In this document: positions 1-5,484 of the stretch, piece by piece
Layout: each line of letters begins with the position of its first letter
Numbering within the stretch: position 1 is the first letter of the stretch
DNA from: an uncultured Streptococcus sp.
GTDB lineage: Bacteria; Bacillota; Bacilli; Lactobacillales; Streptococcaceae
NCBI GenBank assembly: GCA_934216185.1
Contig: CAKQBM010000115.1
Coordinates: 1 to 5,511 of the forward strand
DNA: 5,511 bases
Direction of reading: 5' to 3'
Notes under the pieces: model-generated
Told to the model about the DNA's origin: nothing
Databases searched by the model: none
The model's input: only the letters and a program-made list of their open reading frames with translations
Translations under genes and position numbers: made by a program

Positions 1-18
1 GGGAGGGCCGGTATTTCT

Positions 19-47
19 TTCATGATAGGACTAGATTGTGGTATAAT
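19..47 (+). promoter_or_regulatory. Probable sigma-A promoter (extended -10) of the lic1 operon
   Basis: A perfect TATAAT -10 box lies at 42-47, preceded by TGG at 39-41, which makes it an extended -10 (TGnTATAAT). With a 17-bp spacer the -35 hexamer would be TTCATG at 19-24, a poor match to TTGACA; the extended -10 probably compensates. Transcription should start near 53-55, giving a leader of about 35 nt before tarI, too short for a riboswitch. Pneumococcal lic1 expression is reported to respond to the CiaRH two-component system, but no TTTAAG-N5-TTTAAG CiaR repeat is visible in these first 88 bases. Any such site would have to lie upstream of the window. Confidence 0.75.
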
Positions 48-88
48 AGAGAGAATAAGTTTTTTTAGTAAGACAAAGGAGAAAATAG

Positions 89-796
89 ATGATTTATGCA
101 GGAATTCTTGCTGGTGGAACTGGCACACGCATGGGAATCAGTAACTTGCCAAAACAATTTTTAGAGCTAGGTGATCGACCTATTTTGATTCATACAATTG
201 AAAAATTTGTCTTGGAACCAAGTATTGAAAAAATTGTGGTTGGTGTTCACGGAGACTGGGTTTCCCATGCAGAAGATCTTGTAGATAAATATCTTCCTCT
301 CCATAAGGAACGTATCATCATTACAAAAGGTGGTGCTGACCGCAATACAAGTATTGAGAAAATCATTGAAGCCATCGATGCTTATCGTCCGCTTACTCCA
401 GAGGATATCGTTGTTACCCACGATTCTGTTCGTCCATTTATTACACTTCGCATGATTCAGGACAATATCCAACTTGCCCAAAATCATGATGCAGTGGACA
501 CAGTGGTAGAAGCTGTTGATACCATCGTTGAAAGCACTAATGGTCAATTTATTACAGATATTCCAAATCGTGCCCACCTCTATCAAGGACAAACACCTCA
601 AACATTCCGTTGCAAGGACTTCATGGATCTTTACGGCTCTCTCTCTGTTGAAGAGAAGGAAATCTTAACAGATGCATGTAAAATCTTCGTCATTAAAGGA
701 AAAGATGTGGCCTTGGCTAAGGGGGAATACTCAAACCTAAAAATCACAACAGTGACAGATTTGAAGATTGCAAAAAGTATGATTGAGAAAGACTAG
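89..796 (+). CDS. tarI: Ribitol-5-phosphate cytidylyltransferase TarI
   Basis: TarI is a cytosolic enzyme that transfers CMP from CTP to D-ribitol 5-phosphate, giving CDP-ribitol for teichoic acid synthesis. The 235-residue protein has the whole IspD/TarI nucleotidyltransferase fold. It shows the N-terminal CTP-binding loop AGGTGTRMG (8-16) with PKQF (21-24), GGADR (81-85), HDSVRPF (111-117, equivalent to the DAARP motif of IspD), YQGQTPQTF (165-173), TDA (194-196) and a C-terminal NLKITTVTDL (216-225). IspD, the methylerythritol-phosphate pathway enzyme, is the main alternative. The adjacent tarJ and lic genes, and the fact that streptococci use the mevalonate pathway, favour TarI. ATG at 89 has an AAAGGAG ribosome site at 75-81 with a 7-nt spacer. 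It is the first gene of the operon, and its TAG stop lies 4 nt before tarJ. Confidence 0.95.
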   Translation: MIYAGILAGGTGTRMGISNLPKQFLELGDRPILIHTIEKFVLEPSIEKIVVGVHGDWVSHAEDLVDKYLPLHKERIIITKGGADRNTSIEKIIEAIDAYRPLTPEDIVVTHDSVRPFITLRMIQDNIQLAQNHDAVDTVVEAVDTIVESTNGQFITDIPNRAHLYQGQTPQTFRCKDFMDLYGSLSVEEKEILTDACKIFVIKGKDVALAKGEYSNLKITTVTDLKIAKSMIEKD

Positions 797-800
797 TGAT

Positions 801-1823
801 ATGATTAATCAAATTTATCAACTGACTAAGCCCAAGTTTATCAATGTCAAATACCAGGAAGAGGATATTGACCAAGAGAATCATATCCTCATCCGCCCCA
901 ACTACATGGCTGTCTGTCATGCGGATCAACGTTACTACCAAGGAAAACGTGATCCAAAGATTTTGAATAAAAAACTTCCAATGGCAATGATTCACGAGTC
1001 ATGTGGAACCGTTATTTCTGATCCGACAGGAACCTATGAGGTTGGGCAAAAAGTTGTCATGATTCCGAATCAGCCTCCTATGCAGAGTGATGAAGAATTC
1101 TATGAGAACTACATGACAGGGACTCATTTCTTGTCTAGTGGATTTGATGGCTTTATGAGAGAGTTTGTTTCTCTCCCTAAAGACCGTGTGGTGGCTTATG
1201 ATGCTATCGAAGATACGGTTGCAGCGATTACAGAGTTTGTCAGTGTCGGCATGCACGCTATGAATCGTCTATTGACCCTTGCTCATAGCAAGCGGGACCG
1301 AATCGCCGTTATCGGAGATGGAAGTTTAGCTTTTGTGGTTGCCAATATTATCAACTATACTTTGCCAGAAGCAGAGATCGTAGTTATTGGTCGTCATTGG
1401 GAAAAGTTAGAACTCTTCTCATTTGCAAAAGAAAGCTATATCACTGATAATATTCCTGAAGATTTGGCCTTTGACCATGCTTTTGAGTGTTGTGGTGGTG
1501 ATGGTACTGGACCAGCTATTAATGACTTGATTCGCTATATTCGTCCTCAGGGAACGATTCTTATGATGGGAGTTAGTGAGTATAAAGTCAACATCAATAC
1601 ACGCGATGCCTTAGAAAAAGGTTTGCTCTTGGTTGGTTCCTCTCGTTCTGGTCGCATTGATTTTGAAAATGCAATCCAAATGATGGAAGTCAAGAAATTT
1701 GCCAATCGTCTTAAAAATATCCTTTATCTAGAAGAACCTGTAAGAGAAATTAAAGATATTCACCGTGTCTTTGCGACCGATTTAAACACAGCCTTTAAAA
1801 CTGTTTTTAAGTGGGAAGTATAA
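801..1823 (+). CDS. tarJ: Ribulose-5-phosphate reductase (ribitol-5-phosphate dehydrogenase) TarJ
   Basis: TarJ is an NADPH-dependent alcohol dehydrogenase that reduces D-ribulose 5-phosphate to D-ribitol 5-phosphate, the substrate of TarI next door. The 340-residue protein belongs to the zinc-dependent medium-chain dehydrogenase family. Catalytic zinc ligands are expected at C39-H40 (VCHADQ) and H65-E66 (MIHESCGTV). The Rossmann dinucleotide loop is IAVIGDGSLAF (168-178), and a second glycine-rich strand is at 249-257 (PQGTILMMG). The four-cysteine structural zinc loop of classical members is missing; residues about 89-105 carry none of those cysteines. I chose ATG at 801, 4 nt after the tarI stop, over an in-frame TTG at 783 inside tarI. 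ATG gives the expected 340 residues and starts at MINQIYQL. The ribosome site (GAGAAAG, 785-791) is weak, so translational coupling to tarI is likely. Confidence 0.94.
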   Translation: MINQIYQLTKPKFINVKYQEEDIDQENHILIRPNYMAVCHADQRYYQGKRDPKILNKKLPMAMIHESCGTVISDPTGTYEVGQKVVMIPNQPPMQSDEEFYENYMTGTHFLSSGFDGFMREFVSLPKDRVVAYDAIEDTVAAITEFVSVGMHAMNRLLTLAHSKRDRIAVIGDGSLAFVVANIINYTLPEAEIVVIGRHWEKLELFSFAKESYITDNIPEDLAFDHAFECCGGDGTGPAINDLIRYIRPQGTILMMGVSEYKVNINTRDALEKGLLLVGSSRSGRIDFENAIQMMEVKKFANRLKNILYLEEPVREIKDIHRVFATDLNTAFKTVFKWEV

Positions 1824-1839
1824 GTGCTGGAGGTTAATT

Positions 1840-2709
1840 GTGGAGAAAATCATTAAAGAGAAAATTTCTTCCTTACTTAGTGCAGAAGAGGAAGTCCTCA
1901 GTGTTGAACAACTGGGGGGAATGACCAATCAAAACTATTTGGTCAAAACAACAAATAAGCAATACATTGTTAAGTTCTTTGGTAAAGGGACAGAAAAGCT
2001 GATCAATCGTCAAGATGAAAAGTACAATCTTGAACTACTAAAGGATTTAGACTTAGATGTAAAAAATTATCTTTTTGATATTGAAGCTGGTATCAAAGTT
2101 AATGAGTATATCGAATCTGCTATTACGCTTGATTCAACGTCAATCAAGACCAAGTTTGATAAAATTGCTCCAATATTACAAACTATTCATGCTTCTGGAA
2201 AGGAATTAAGAGGAGAATTTGCTCCTTTTGAAGAAATCAAAAAATACGAATCCTTGATTGAAGAGAAAATTCCTTATGCCAACTACGAAGCTGTTCGAGA
2301 AGAAGTCTTCTCCTTAGAGAAAAGACTGGCTGACTTAGGTGTTGACAGAAAATCTTGTCATATCGATTTGGTGCCTGAAAACTTTATCGAGTCACCTCAA
2401 GGACGACTTTATTTGATTGACTGGGAATATTCATCAATGAATGATCCAATGTGGGATCTCGCTGCCCTCTTTTTAGAGTCTGAATTCACTCGTCAAGAGG
2501 AAGAAGACTTCTTGTCTCACTATGAGAGTGAGCAAACACCTGTCTCTCGTGAAAAGATTGCCATTTATAAAATTTTACAAGATGCTATTTGGAGTCTATG
2601 GACAGTCTACAAAGAAGAGCAAGGTGCAGATTTTGGTGACTATGGTGTGAGTCGTTACCAAAGAGCTGTTAAAGGTTTGTCATATTATGGAGGTTCAGAT
2701 GAAAAATAA
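1840..2709 (+). CDS. licA: Choline kinase LicA
   Basis: LicA phosphorylates choline with ATP in the cytosol, trapping imported choline and feeding LicC. The 289-residue protein has the choline kinase/aminoglycoside phosphotransferase fold. The nucleotide loop is GGMTNQNY (26-33), the probable ATP-contacting lysine is K45 (YIVKFF), and the Brenner-type catalytic motif is CHIDLVPENF (173-182; H174, D176, N181). The metal-binding choline-kinase segment LIDWEYSSMNDPMWDLA spans 192-208, with D194 and E196. The start is GTG at 1840, supported by GGAGG at 1829-1833 with a 6-nt spacer; an ATG start with comparable support is absent. The gene begins 16 nt after tarJ, and its last 11 nt overlap licB. 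An aminoglycoside phosphotransferase would share the fold, but the DWEY...DPMWD signature and the licB/licC neighbours point to choline. Confidence 0.95.
   Translation: MEKIIKEKISSLLSAEEEVLSVEQLGGMTNQNYLVKTTNKQYIVKFFGKGTEKLINRQDEKYNLELLKDLDLDVKNYLFDIEAGIKVNEYIESAITLDSTSIKTKFDKIAPILQTIHASGKELRGEFAPFEEIKKYESLIEEKIPYANYEAVREEVFSLEKRLADLGVDRKSCHIDLVPENFIESPQGRLYLIDWEYSSMNDPMWDLAALFLESEFTRQEEEDFLSHYESEQTPVSREKIAIYKILQDAIWSLWTVYKEEQGADFGDYGVSRYQRAVKGLSYYGGSDEK
2689..2693 (+). promoter_or_regulatory. Ribosome binding site of licB, inside licA
   Basis: GGAGG lies 5 nt upstream of ATG 2699 and overlaps codons of licA (the Tyr-Gly-Gly segment near its C terminus). It decides the licB start. An in-frame ATG at 2687 runs straight into this GGAGG and so cannot use it, whereas ATG 2699 is ideally spaced. 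The overlap suggests that ribosomes finishing licA help start licB. Confidence 0.85.
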
Positions 2710-3577
2710 AAATGGAGTTTCCTTTGGTCTACTCTCAGGTGTTTTCTGGGGTTTAGGTCTAACGATTAGTGCTTATATCTTTTCGATTTTTACAGATTTG
2801 TCGCCCTTTGTGGTAGCCGCTGCTCATGATTTCTTGAGTATCTTTATCTTACTAGCTTTTCTTTTAGTAAAAGAAGGAAAAGTTCGTCTCTCAATTTTCT
2901 TAAACATTCGCAATGTGAGTGTTATCATCGGAGCCTTGCTAGCAGGCCCTATCGGTATGCAGGCCAATCTTTATGCGGTTAAGTATATCGGAAGTTCTTT
3001 AGCTTCATCTGTATCGGCTATTTACCCTGCAATTTCAGTTTTATTGGCTTTCTTCTTTTTGAAGCACAAGATTTCGAAAAATACTGTGTTTGGGATTGTC
3101 TTGATTATTGGAGGGATTATTGCTCAGACCTATAAGGTCGAACAGGTCAATTCCTTGTACATTGGCATTCTCTCTGCTTTGGTTTGTGCCATTGCATGGG
3201 GGAGTGAGAGTGTCCTTAGCTCTTTTGCCATGGAAAGTGAATTGAGTGAAATCGAAGCCCTCTTAATCCGTCAAGTGACTTCGTTTTTGTCCTATCTTGT
3301 GATTGTGCTCTTCTCCCATCACTCATTTGCAGAAGTAGCCAATGGACAATTGCTAGGTCTTATGATTGTCTTTGCAGCCTTTGATATGATTTCCTACTTG
3401 GCTTATTATATCGCTATCAATCGCTTGCAACCAGCCAAGGCAACAGGCTTGAACGTGAGCTATGTAGTATGGACTGTCTTGTTTGCAGTTATTTTCTTGG
3501 GTGCACCACTAGATATGCTGACAATTATTACGTCACTTGTCGTCATTGCTGGAGTTTATATTATTATTAAAGAATAA
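2699..3577 (+). CDS. licB: Choline importer LicB (DMT-superfamily membrane protein)
   Basis: LicB takes up choline across the cytoplasmic membrane for phosphorylation by LicA. The 292-residue protein is very hydrophobic and fits the ten-helix drug/metabolite transporter layout. Two EamA-type halves are visible, roughly residues 7-143 and 153-290, each about five membrane segments. The first half holds the glycine-rich GLLSGVFWGLGL helix (10-21), AGPIGMQANLYAVKYIGSS (82-100) and SAIYPAISVLLAFFFL (106-121). The second half holds the matching AIAWGSESVLSS (164-175), LAYYIAINRLQPAKATGL (234-251) and VVWTVLFAVIFLG (256-268). No cleavable signal peptide is apparent, as usual for this family. ATG 2699 is chosen over ATG 2687 because of the GGAGG at 2689-2693. 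The gene overlaps licA by 11 nt, and its TAA touches the licC ribosome site. The choline role rests on recognised homology and operon context. Confidence 0.94.
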   Translation: MKNKNGVSFGLLSGVFWGLGLTISAYIFSIFTDLSPFVVAAAHDFLSIFILLAFLLVKEGKVRLSIFLNIRNVSVIIGALLAGPIGMQANLYAVKYIGSSLASSVSAIYPAISVLLAFFFLKHKISKNTVFGIVLIIGGIIAQTYKVEQVNSLYIGILSALVCAIAWGSESVLSSFAMESELSEIEALLIRQVTSFLSYLVIVLFSHHSFAEVANGQLLGLMIVFAAFDMISYLAYYIAINRLQPAKATGLNVSYVVWTVLFAVIFLGAPLDMLTIITSLVVIAGVYIIIKE

Positions 3578-3588
3578 AGGAGATTCGT

Positions 3589-4278
3589 GTGAAAGCCATT
3601 ATCTTAGCAGCGGGATTGGGAACTCGCTTGCGTCCTATGACTGAAAATACCCCTAAAGCCTTGGTTCAGGTTAATCAAAAACCTTTGATTGAATACCAAA
3701 TTGAGTTTCTAAAAGAAAAAGGGATCAATGACATCATCATCATCGTTGGTTACCTTAAAGAACAATTCGATTACTTGAAAGAAAAATACGGTGTCCGCCT
3801 CGTTTTCAATGATAAATACGCTGACTACAATAACTTTTACTCTCTCTATCTTGTAAAAGAAGAATTAGCTAACAGCTATGTTATTGATGCTGATAATTAT
3901 CTCTTTAAAAATATGTTCCGCAATGATTTGACACGTTCGACTTATTTTAGTGTTTATCGTGAAGATTGTACCAACGAATGGTTCTTGGTCTATGGAGATG
4001 ACTACAAGGTTCAAGACATTACTGTTGATAGCAAGGCAGGTCGCATCCTTAGTGGTGTATCTTTCTGGGATGCTCCAACAGCAGAAAAGATTGTCAGCTT
4101 TATCGATAAGGCCTATGCAAGTGGTGAATTTGTTGATCTCTACTGGGACAATATGGTTAAGGATAATATCAAAGAGCTAGATGTCTATGTTGAAGAATTA
4201 GAAGGCAATAGCATCTATGAAATTGATAGTGTTCAAGATTATCATAAATTAGAAGAAATTCTTAAAAACGAAAATTAA
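3589..4278 (+). CDS. licC: Phosphocholine cytidylyltransferase LicC
   Basis: LicC condenses CTP and phosphocholine to CDP-choline and pyrophosphate, the activated donor used by LicD phosphotransferases on teichoic acids. The 229-residue protein is a compact sugar-nucleotidyltransferase-type enzyme, unrelated to the eukaryotic CCT fold. The N-terminal signature is LAAGLGTRLRPMTENTPKAL (6-25), with R13 and K23 as the usual nucleotide-binding residues. IDADNYL (99-105) probably supplies the Mg-binding acidic residues. The aromatic-rich stretches NNFYSLYL (81-88), EWFLVYGDDY (130-139) and GVSFWD (156-161) could cage the choline headgroup; that last point is inference. The start is GTG at 3589 with AAGGAG at 3577-3582 and a 6-nt spacer, and the ribosome site shares one A with the licB stop. 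It is the last gene of the operon, with the terminator 8 nt downstream. Confidence 0.95.
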   Translation: MKAIILAAGLGTRLRPMTENTPKALVQVNQKPLIEYQIEFLKEKGINDIIIIVGYLKEQFDYLKEKYGVRLVFNDKYADYNNFYSLYLVKEELANSYVIDADNYLFKNMFRNDLTRSTYFSVYREDCTNEWFLVYGDDYKVQDITVDSKAGRILSGVSFWDAPTAEKIVSFIDKAYASGEFVDLYWDNMVKDNIKELDVYVEELEGNSIYEIDSVQDYHKLEEILKNEN

Positions 4279-4285
4279 AAATTCC

Positions 4286-4317
4286 AACATCTGGCTAAAA
4301 TAGTCGGATGTTTTTTT
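4286..4317 (+). terminator. Intrinsic terminator of the lic1 operon
   Basis: The arms AACATCTGGCTA (4286-4297) and TAGTCGGATGTT (4301-4312) form a continuous 12-bp stem, including two G-U pairs, closed by an AAA triloop. Seven T residues (4311-4317) follow; the first two belong to the stem. It lies 8 nt after the licC stop and just before the dprA promoter, so it should separate operon transcription from competence-controlled dprA. A second T-run (4320-4326) follows after GA and may add to termination, but it also belongs to the dprA promoter region. Confidence 0.9.
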
Positions 4318-4319
4318 GA

Positions 4320-4333
4320 TTTTTTTACGAATA
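4320..4333 (+). promoter_or_regulatory. ComX (SigX) cin-box / combox promoter of dprA
   Basis: TACGAATA at 4326-4333 is an exact copy of the cin-box recognised by RNA polymerase carrying the competence sigma factor ComX. The T-run directly upstream (4320-4326) is typical of these promoters. The box ends 33 nt before the dprA ATG, so the leader is very short. No convincing TTGACA/TATAAT pair accompanies it, which suggests that dprA depends mainly on ComX and so on the competence pheromone cascade, plus any read-through from lic1. Confidence 0.95.
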
Positions 4334-4356
4334 GATAGATGAGTAGAAAAAGAAAT

Positions 4357-4360
4357 GGAG
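4357..4360 (+). promoter_or_regulatory. Ribosome binding site fixing the dprA start
   Basis: GGAG (4357-4360) sits 6 nt before ATG 4367. It overlaps an upstream in-frame ATG at 4355, which therefore has no usable ribosome site and would also lie only a short distance after the expected ComX transcription start. This selects the shorter, 282-residue product. Confidence 0.85.
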
Positions 4361-4366
4361 CTATTT

Positions 4367-5215
4367 ATGAAAATCACAAACTATGAAATCTATAAATTAA
4401 AAAAATCAGGTTTGACCAATCAACAGGTTTTAAAAGTGCTAGAATACGGTGAAAATGTTGATCAAGAACTGTTGTTAGGTGATATTGCAGATATATCAGG
4501 TTGCCGAAATCCAGCTGTTTTTATGGAACGTTATTTTCAGATAGACGATGCGCATTTGGAGAAGGAGTTTCAAAAATTTCCATCTTTCTCTATTTTAGAT
4601 GACTGTTATCCTTGGGATTTGAGTGAAATATATGATGCGCCTGTACTTTTATTTTACAAGGGAAATCTTGACATCTTGAAATTCCCGAAGGTAGCAGTCG
4701 TAGGTAGTCGTGCTTGTAGCAAACAGGGAGCTAAGTCAGTTGAAAAAGTCATTCAGGGCTTGGAAAATGAACTGGTTATCGTCAGTGGCTTAGCTAAGGG
4801 CATTGACACAGCAGCCCATATGGCAGCTCTCCAGAATGGTGGCAAAACCATTGCAGTGATTGGAACAGGACTGGATGTGTTTTATCCTAAAGCCAATAAA
4901 CGATTGCAAGACTATATCGGAAATGATCATCTGGTTCTAAGTGAATACGGATCTGGCGAACAACCTCTGAAATTTCATTTTCCTGCCCGTAATCGCATCA
5001 TCGCTGGACTTTGTCGTGGTGTGATTGTAGCAGAGGCTAAGATGCGTTCAGGTAGTCTCATTACCTGTGAGAGGGCAATGGAAGAAGGACGCGATGTTTT
5101 TGCTATTCCTGGTAGCATTTTAGATGGACTATCAGACGGTTGCCATCATTTGATTCAAGAAGGTGCAAAATTGGTTACCAGCGGGCAGGATGTTCTTGCA
5201 GAATTTGAATTTTAA
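4367..5215 (+). CDS. dprA: DNA processing protein DprA (transformation RecA loader)
   Basis: DprA binds incoming single-stranded DNA in the cytosol during natural transformation, protects it and loads RecA. In pneumococcus it also interacts with phosphorylated ComE to shut competence off. The 282-residue protein has an N-terminal SAM-like helical domain (about 1-75) and an extended Rossmann fold (about 105-280). It shows VAVVGSRACSKQG (109-121), IVSGLAKGIDTAAH (138-151), TIAVIGTGLDVFYP (161-174), FPARNRIIAGL (205-215), EAKMRSGSLIT (223-233) and FAIPGSILDGLSDGCHHLI (245-263). R115, reported to be needed for DNA binding, and the dimer residues H260, I263 and L269 all sit at their published pneumococcal positions, which supports this start. 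No winged-helix C-terminal domain is present, as usual for streptococcal DprA. It is expressed from its own cin-box at 4326-4333. The frame is intact, and its TAA abuts a BOX element. Confidence 0.96.
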   Translation: MKITNYEIYKLKKSGLTNQQVLKVLEYGENVDQELLLGDIADISGCRNPAVFMERYFQIDDAHLEKEFQKFPSFSILDDCYPWDLSEIYDAPVLLFYKGNLDILKFPKVAVVGSRACSKQGAKSVEKVIQGLENELVIVSGLAKGIDTAAHMAALQNGGKTIAVIGTGLDVFYPKANKRLQDYIGNDHLVLSEYGSGEQPLKFHFPARNRIIAGLCRGVIVAEAKMRSGSLITCERAMEEGRDVFAIPGSILDGLSDGCHHLIQEGAKLVTSGQDVLAEFEF

Positions 5216-5271
5216 TACTCTTCGAAAATCTCTTCAAACCACGTCAGCTTCACCTTGCCGTAGATATGGTT

Positions 5272-5286
5272 ACTGACTTCGTCAGT
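5272..5286 (+). repeat. First hairpin in boxB
   Basis: ACTGAC (5272-5277) and GTCAGT (5281-5286) form a perfect 6-bp stem around a TTC loop. It is the first of two hairpins in the boxB unit and could form in either RNA strand. It has no T-run after it, so it does not look like a terminator. Confidence 0.75.
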
Positions 5287-5298
5287 TCTATCCACAAC

Positions 5299-5317
5299 CT
5301 CAAAACAGTGTTTTGAG
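5299..5317 (+). repeat. Second hairpin in boxB
   Basis: CTCAAAAC (5299-5306) and GTTTTGAG (5310-5317) form a perfect 8-bp stem around an AGT loop. Together with the preceding hairpin it gives the BOX transcript a compact structured core. No U-tract follows. Confidence 0.78.
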
Positions 5318-5362
5318 CAACCTGCGGCTAGCTTCCTAGTTTGCTCTTTGATTTTCATTGAC

Positions 5363-5407
5363 TATAAGAAGAAAGTCCGCTTACTAGACAAACTTTTCTT
5401 CTATATA
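5363..5407. repeat. AT-rich bulged inverted repeat after the BOX
   Basis: TATA-AGAAGAAA-GT (5363-5376) can pair with AC-TTTTCTTCT-TATA (5392-5407) if T5394 and A5403 bulge out, leaving a 15-nt loop (5377-5391). This gives about 14 pairs but few G-C pairs. It partly overlaps the 3' end of the BOX and lies upstream of the topA -35 box, so it is not in the topA leader. It could weaken read-through from dprA or stabilise the dprA mRNA 3' end, but it lacks a terminator U-run. Its function is unknown. Confidence 0.4.
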
Positions 5408-5420
5408 TTGAAGCTAAGTC

Positions 5421-5449
5421 TTGACAGTTATGGCAAAATGGTTTACACT
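5421..5449 (+). promoter_or_regulatory. Sigma-A promoter of topA
   Basis: A perfect -35 TTGACA (5421-5426) is followed after 17 bp by TACACT (5444-5449), a 4-of-6 match to TATAAT. The predicted transcription start is near 5456, giving a leader of about 30 nt. Pneumococcal topA is known to respond to DNA supercoiling. A strong -35 with an imperfect -10 is compatible with that, but no specific control site can be read from the sequence. Confidence 0.75.
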
Positions 5450-5484
5450 TTATAAAGTTTATTACTTTGAAAAGGTGTGATACT

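Larger units (their letters stand above)
54..4317 (+). other. lic1 operon (tarI-tarJ-licA-licB-licC) as one predicted transcription unit
   Basis: Five genes lie head to tail on one strand between a single clear promoter (39-47) and a single strong terminator (4286-4317). The junctions are +4, +16, -11 and +11 nt, and I see no terminator inside. Three of the starts have a Shine-Dalgarno sequence embedded in, or touching, the end of the preceding gene, which suggests coupled translation. The unit makes CDP-ribitol (TarJ, TarI) and CDP-choline (LicB, LicA, LicC), both precursors for the phosphocholine-bearing teichoic acid repeat. The extent is inferred from sequence; internal promoters cannot be excluded. 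Confidence 0.82.
5215..5366 (+). repeat. BOX element (boxA1-boxB1-boxC1)
   Basis: This 152-bp stretch is a pneumococcal-type BOX repeat. The boxA part (about 5215-5271) includes ACGTCAGCTTCACCTTGCCG (5241-5260), close to the region targeted by BOX-PCR typing. One boxB unit spans about 5272-5318, and boxC runs from about 5319 to 5366. The ends form imperfect inverted repeats: ATACTCTTCGAAAATC (5215-5230) against GATTTTCATTGACTAT (5350-5365), pairing at 12 of 16 positions. BOX elements are short, non-coding, probably non-autonomous repeats scattered in the pneumococcal genome and reported to affect neighbouring gene expression. No target duplication is evident at the flanks. Module borders are approximate and recalled from the family's known organisation. 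Confidence 0.93.

Noticed and set aside
54..88. Riboswitch or attenuator in the lic1 leader
   Set aside because: The leader is only about 35 nt, has no stem of note and leads straight to a ribosome site.
1..88. CiaR binding site (TTTAAG-N5-TTTAAG) upstream of tarI
   Set aside because: No such direct repeat is present in the visible bases. The T-rich TTTTTTTAGTAAG near 61 does not fit the motif or its spacing.
167..601. Open frame of 144 codons on the minus strand opposite tarI
   Set aside because: It is antisense to a well-conserved gene, has no ribosome site or recognisable motif, and its cysteine/asparagine-rich composition looks like a mirror of tarI coding sequence.
744..1256. Two short minus-strand open frames opposite tarI/tarJ
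   Set aside because: They are shadows of coding sequence on the other strand, with no start signals or family features.
3950..4180. 76-codon out-of-frame reading frame within licC
   Set aside because: It lies wholly inside licC in another frame, with no ribosome site and no recognisable protein features.
5220..5228. CTTCGAAAA at the BOX start resembling a cin-box (TACGAATA)
   Set aside because: It differs from TACGAATA at two of eight positions, lacks the usual upstream T-run and is part of the fixed boxA sequence, so it is unlikely to be a ComX promoter.
5299..5317. BoxB hairpin as an intrinsic terminator of dprA
   Set aside because: The stem is perfect but AT-rich, and it is followed by GCAACCTGCG rather than a U-run. 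It belongs to the repeat.
5449..5456. TTATAAAG after the topA promoter as an alternative -10 box
   Set aside because: TATAAA at 5451 would sit 24 bp from TTGACA, far beyond the usual 16-18 bp, so TACACT at 5444 is preferred.
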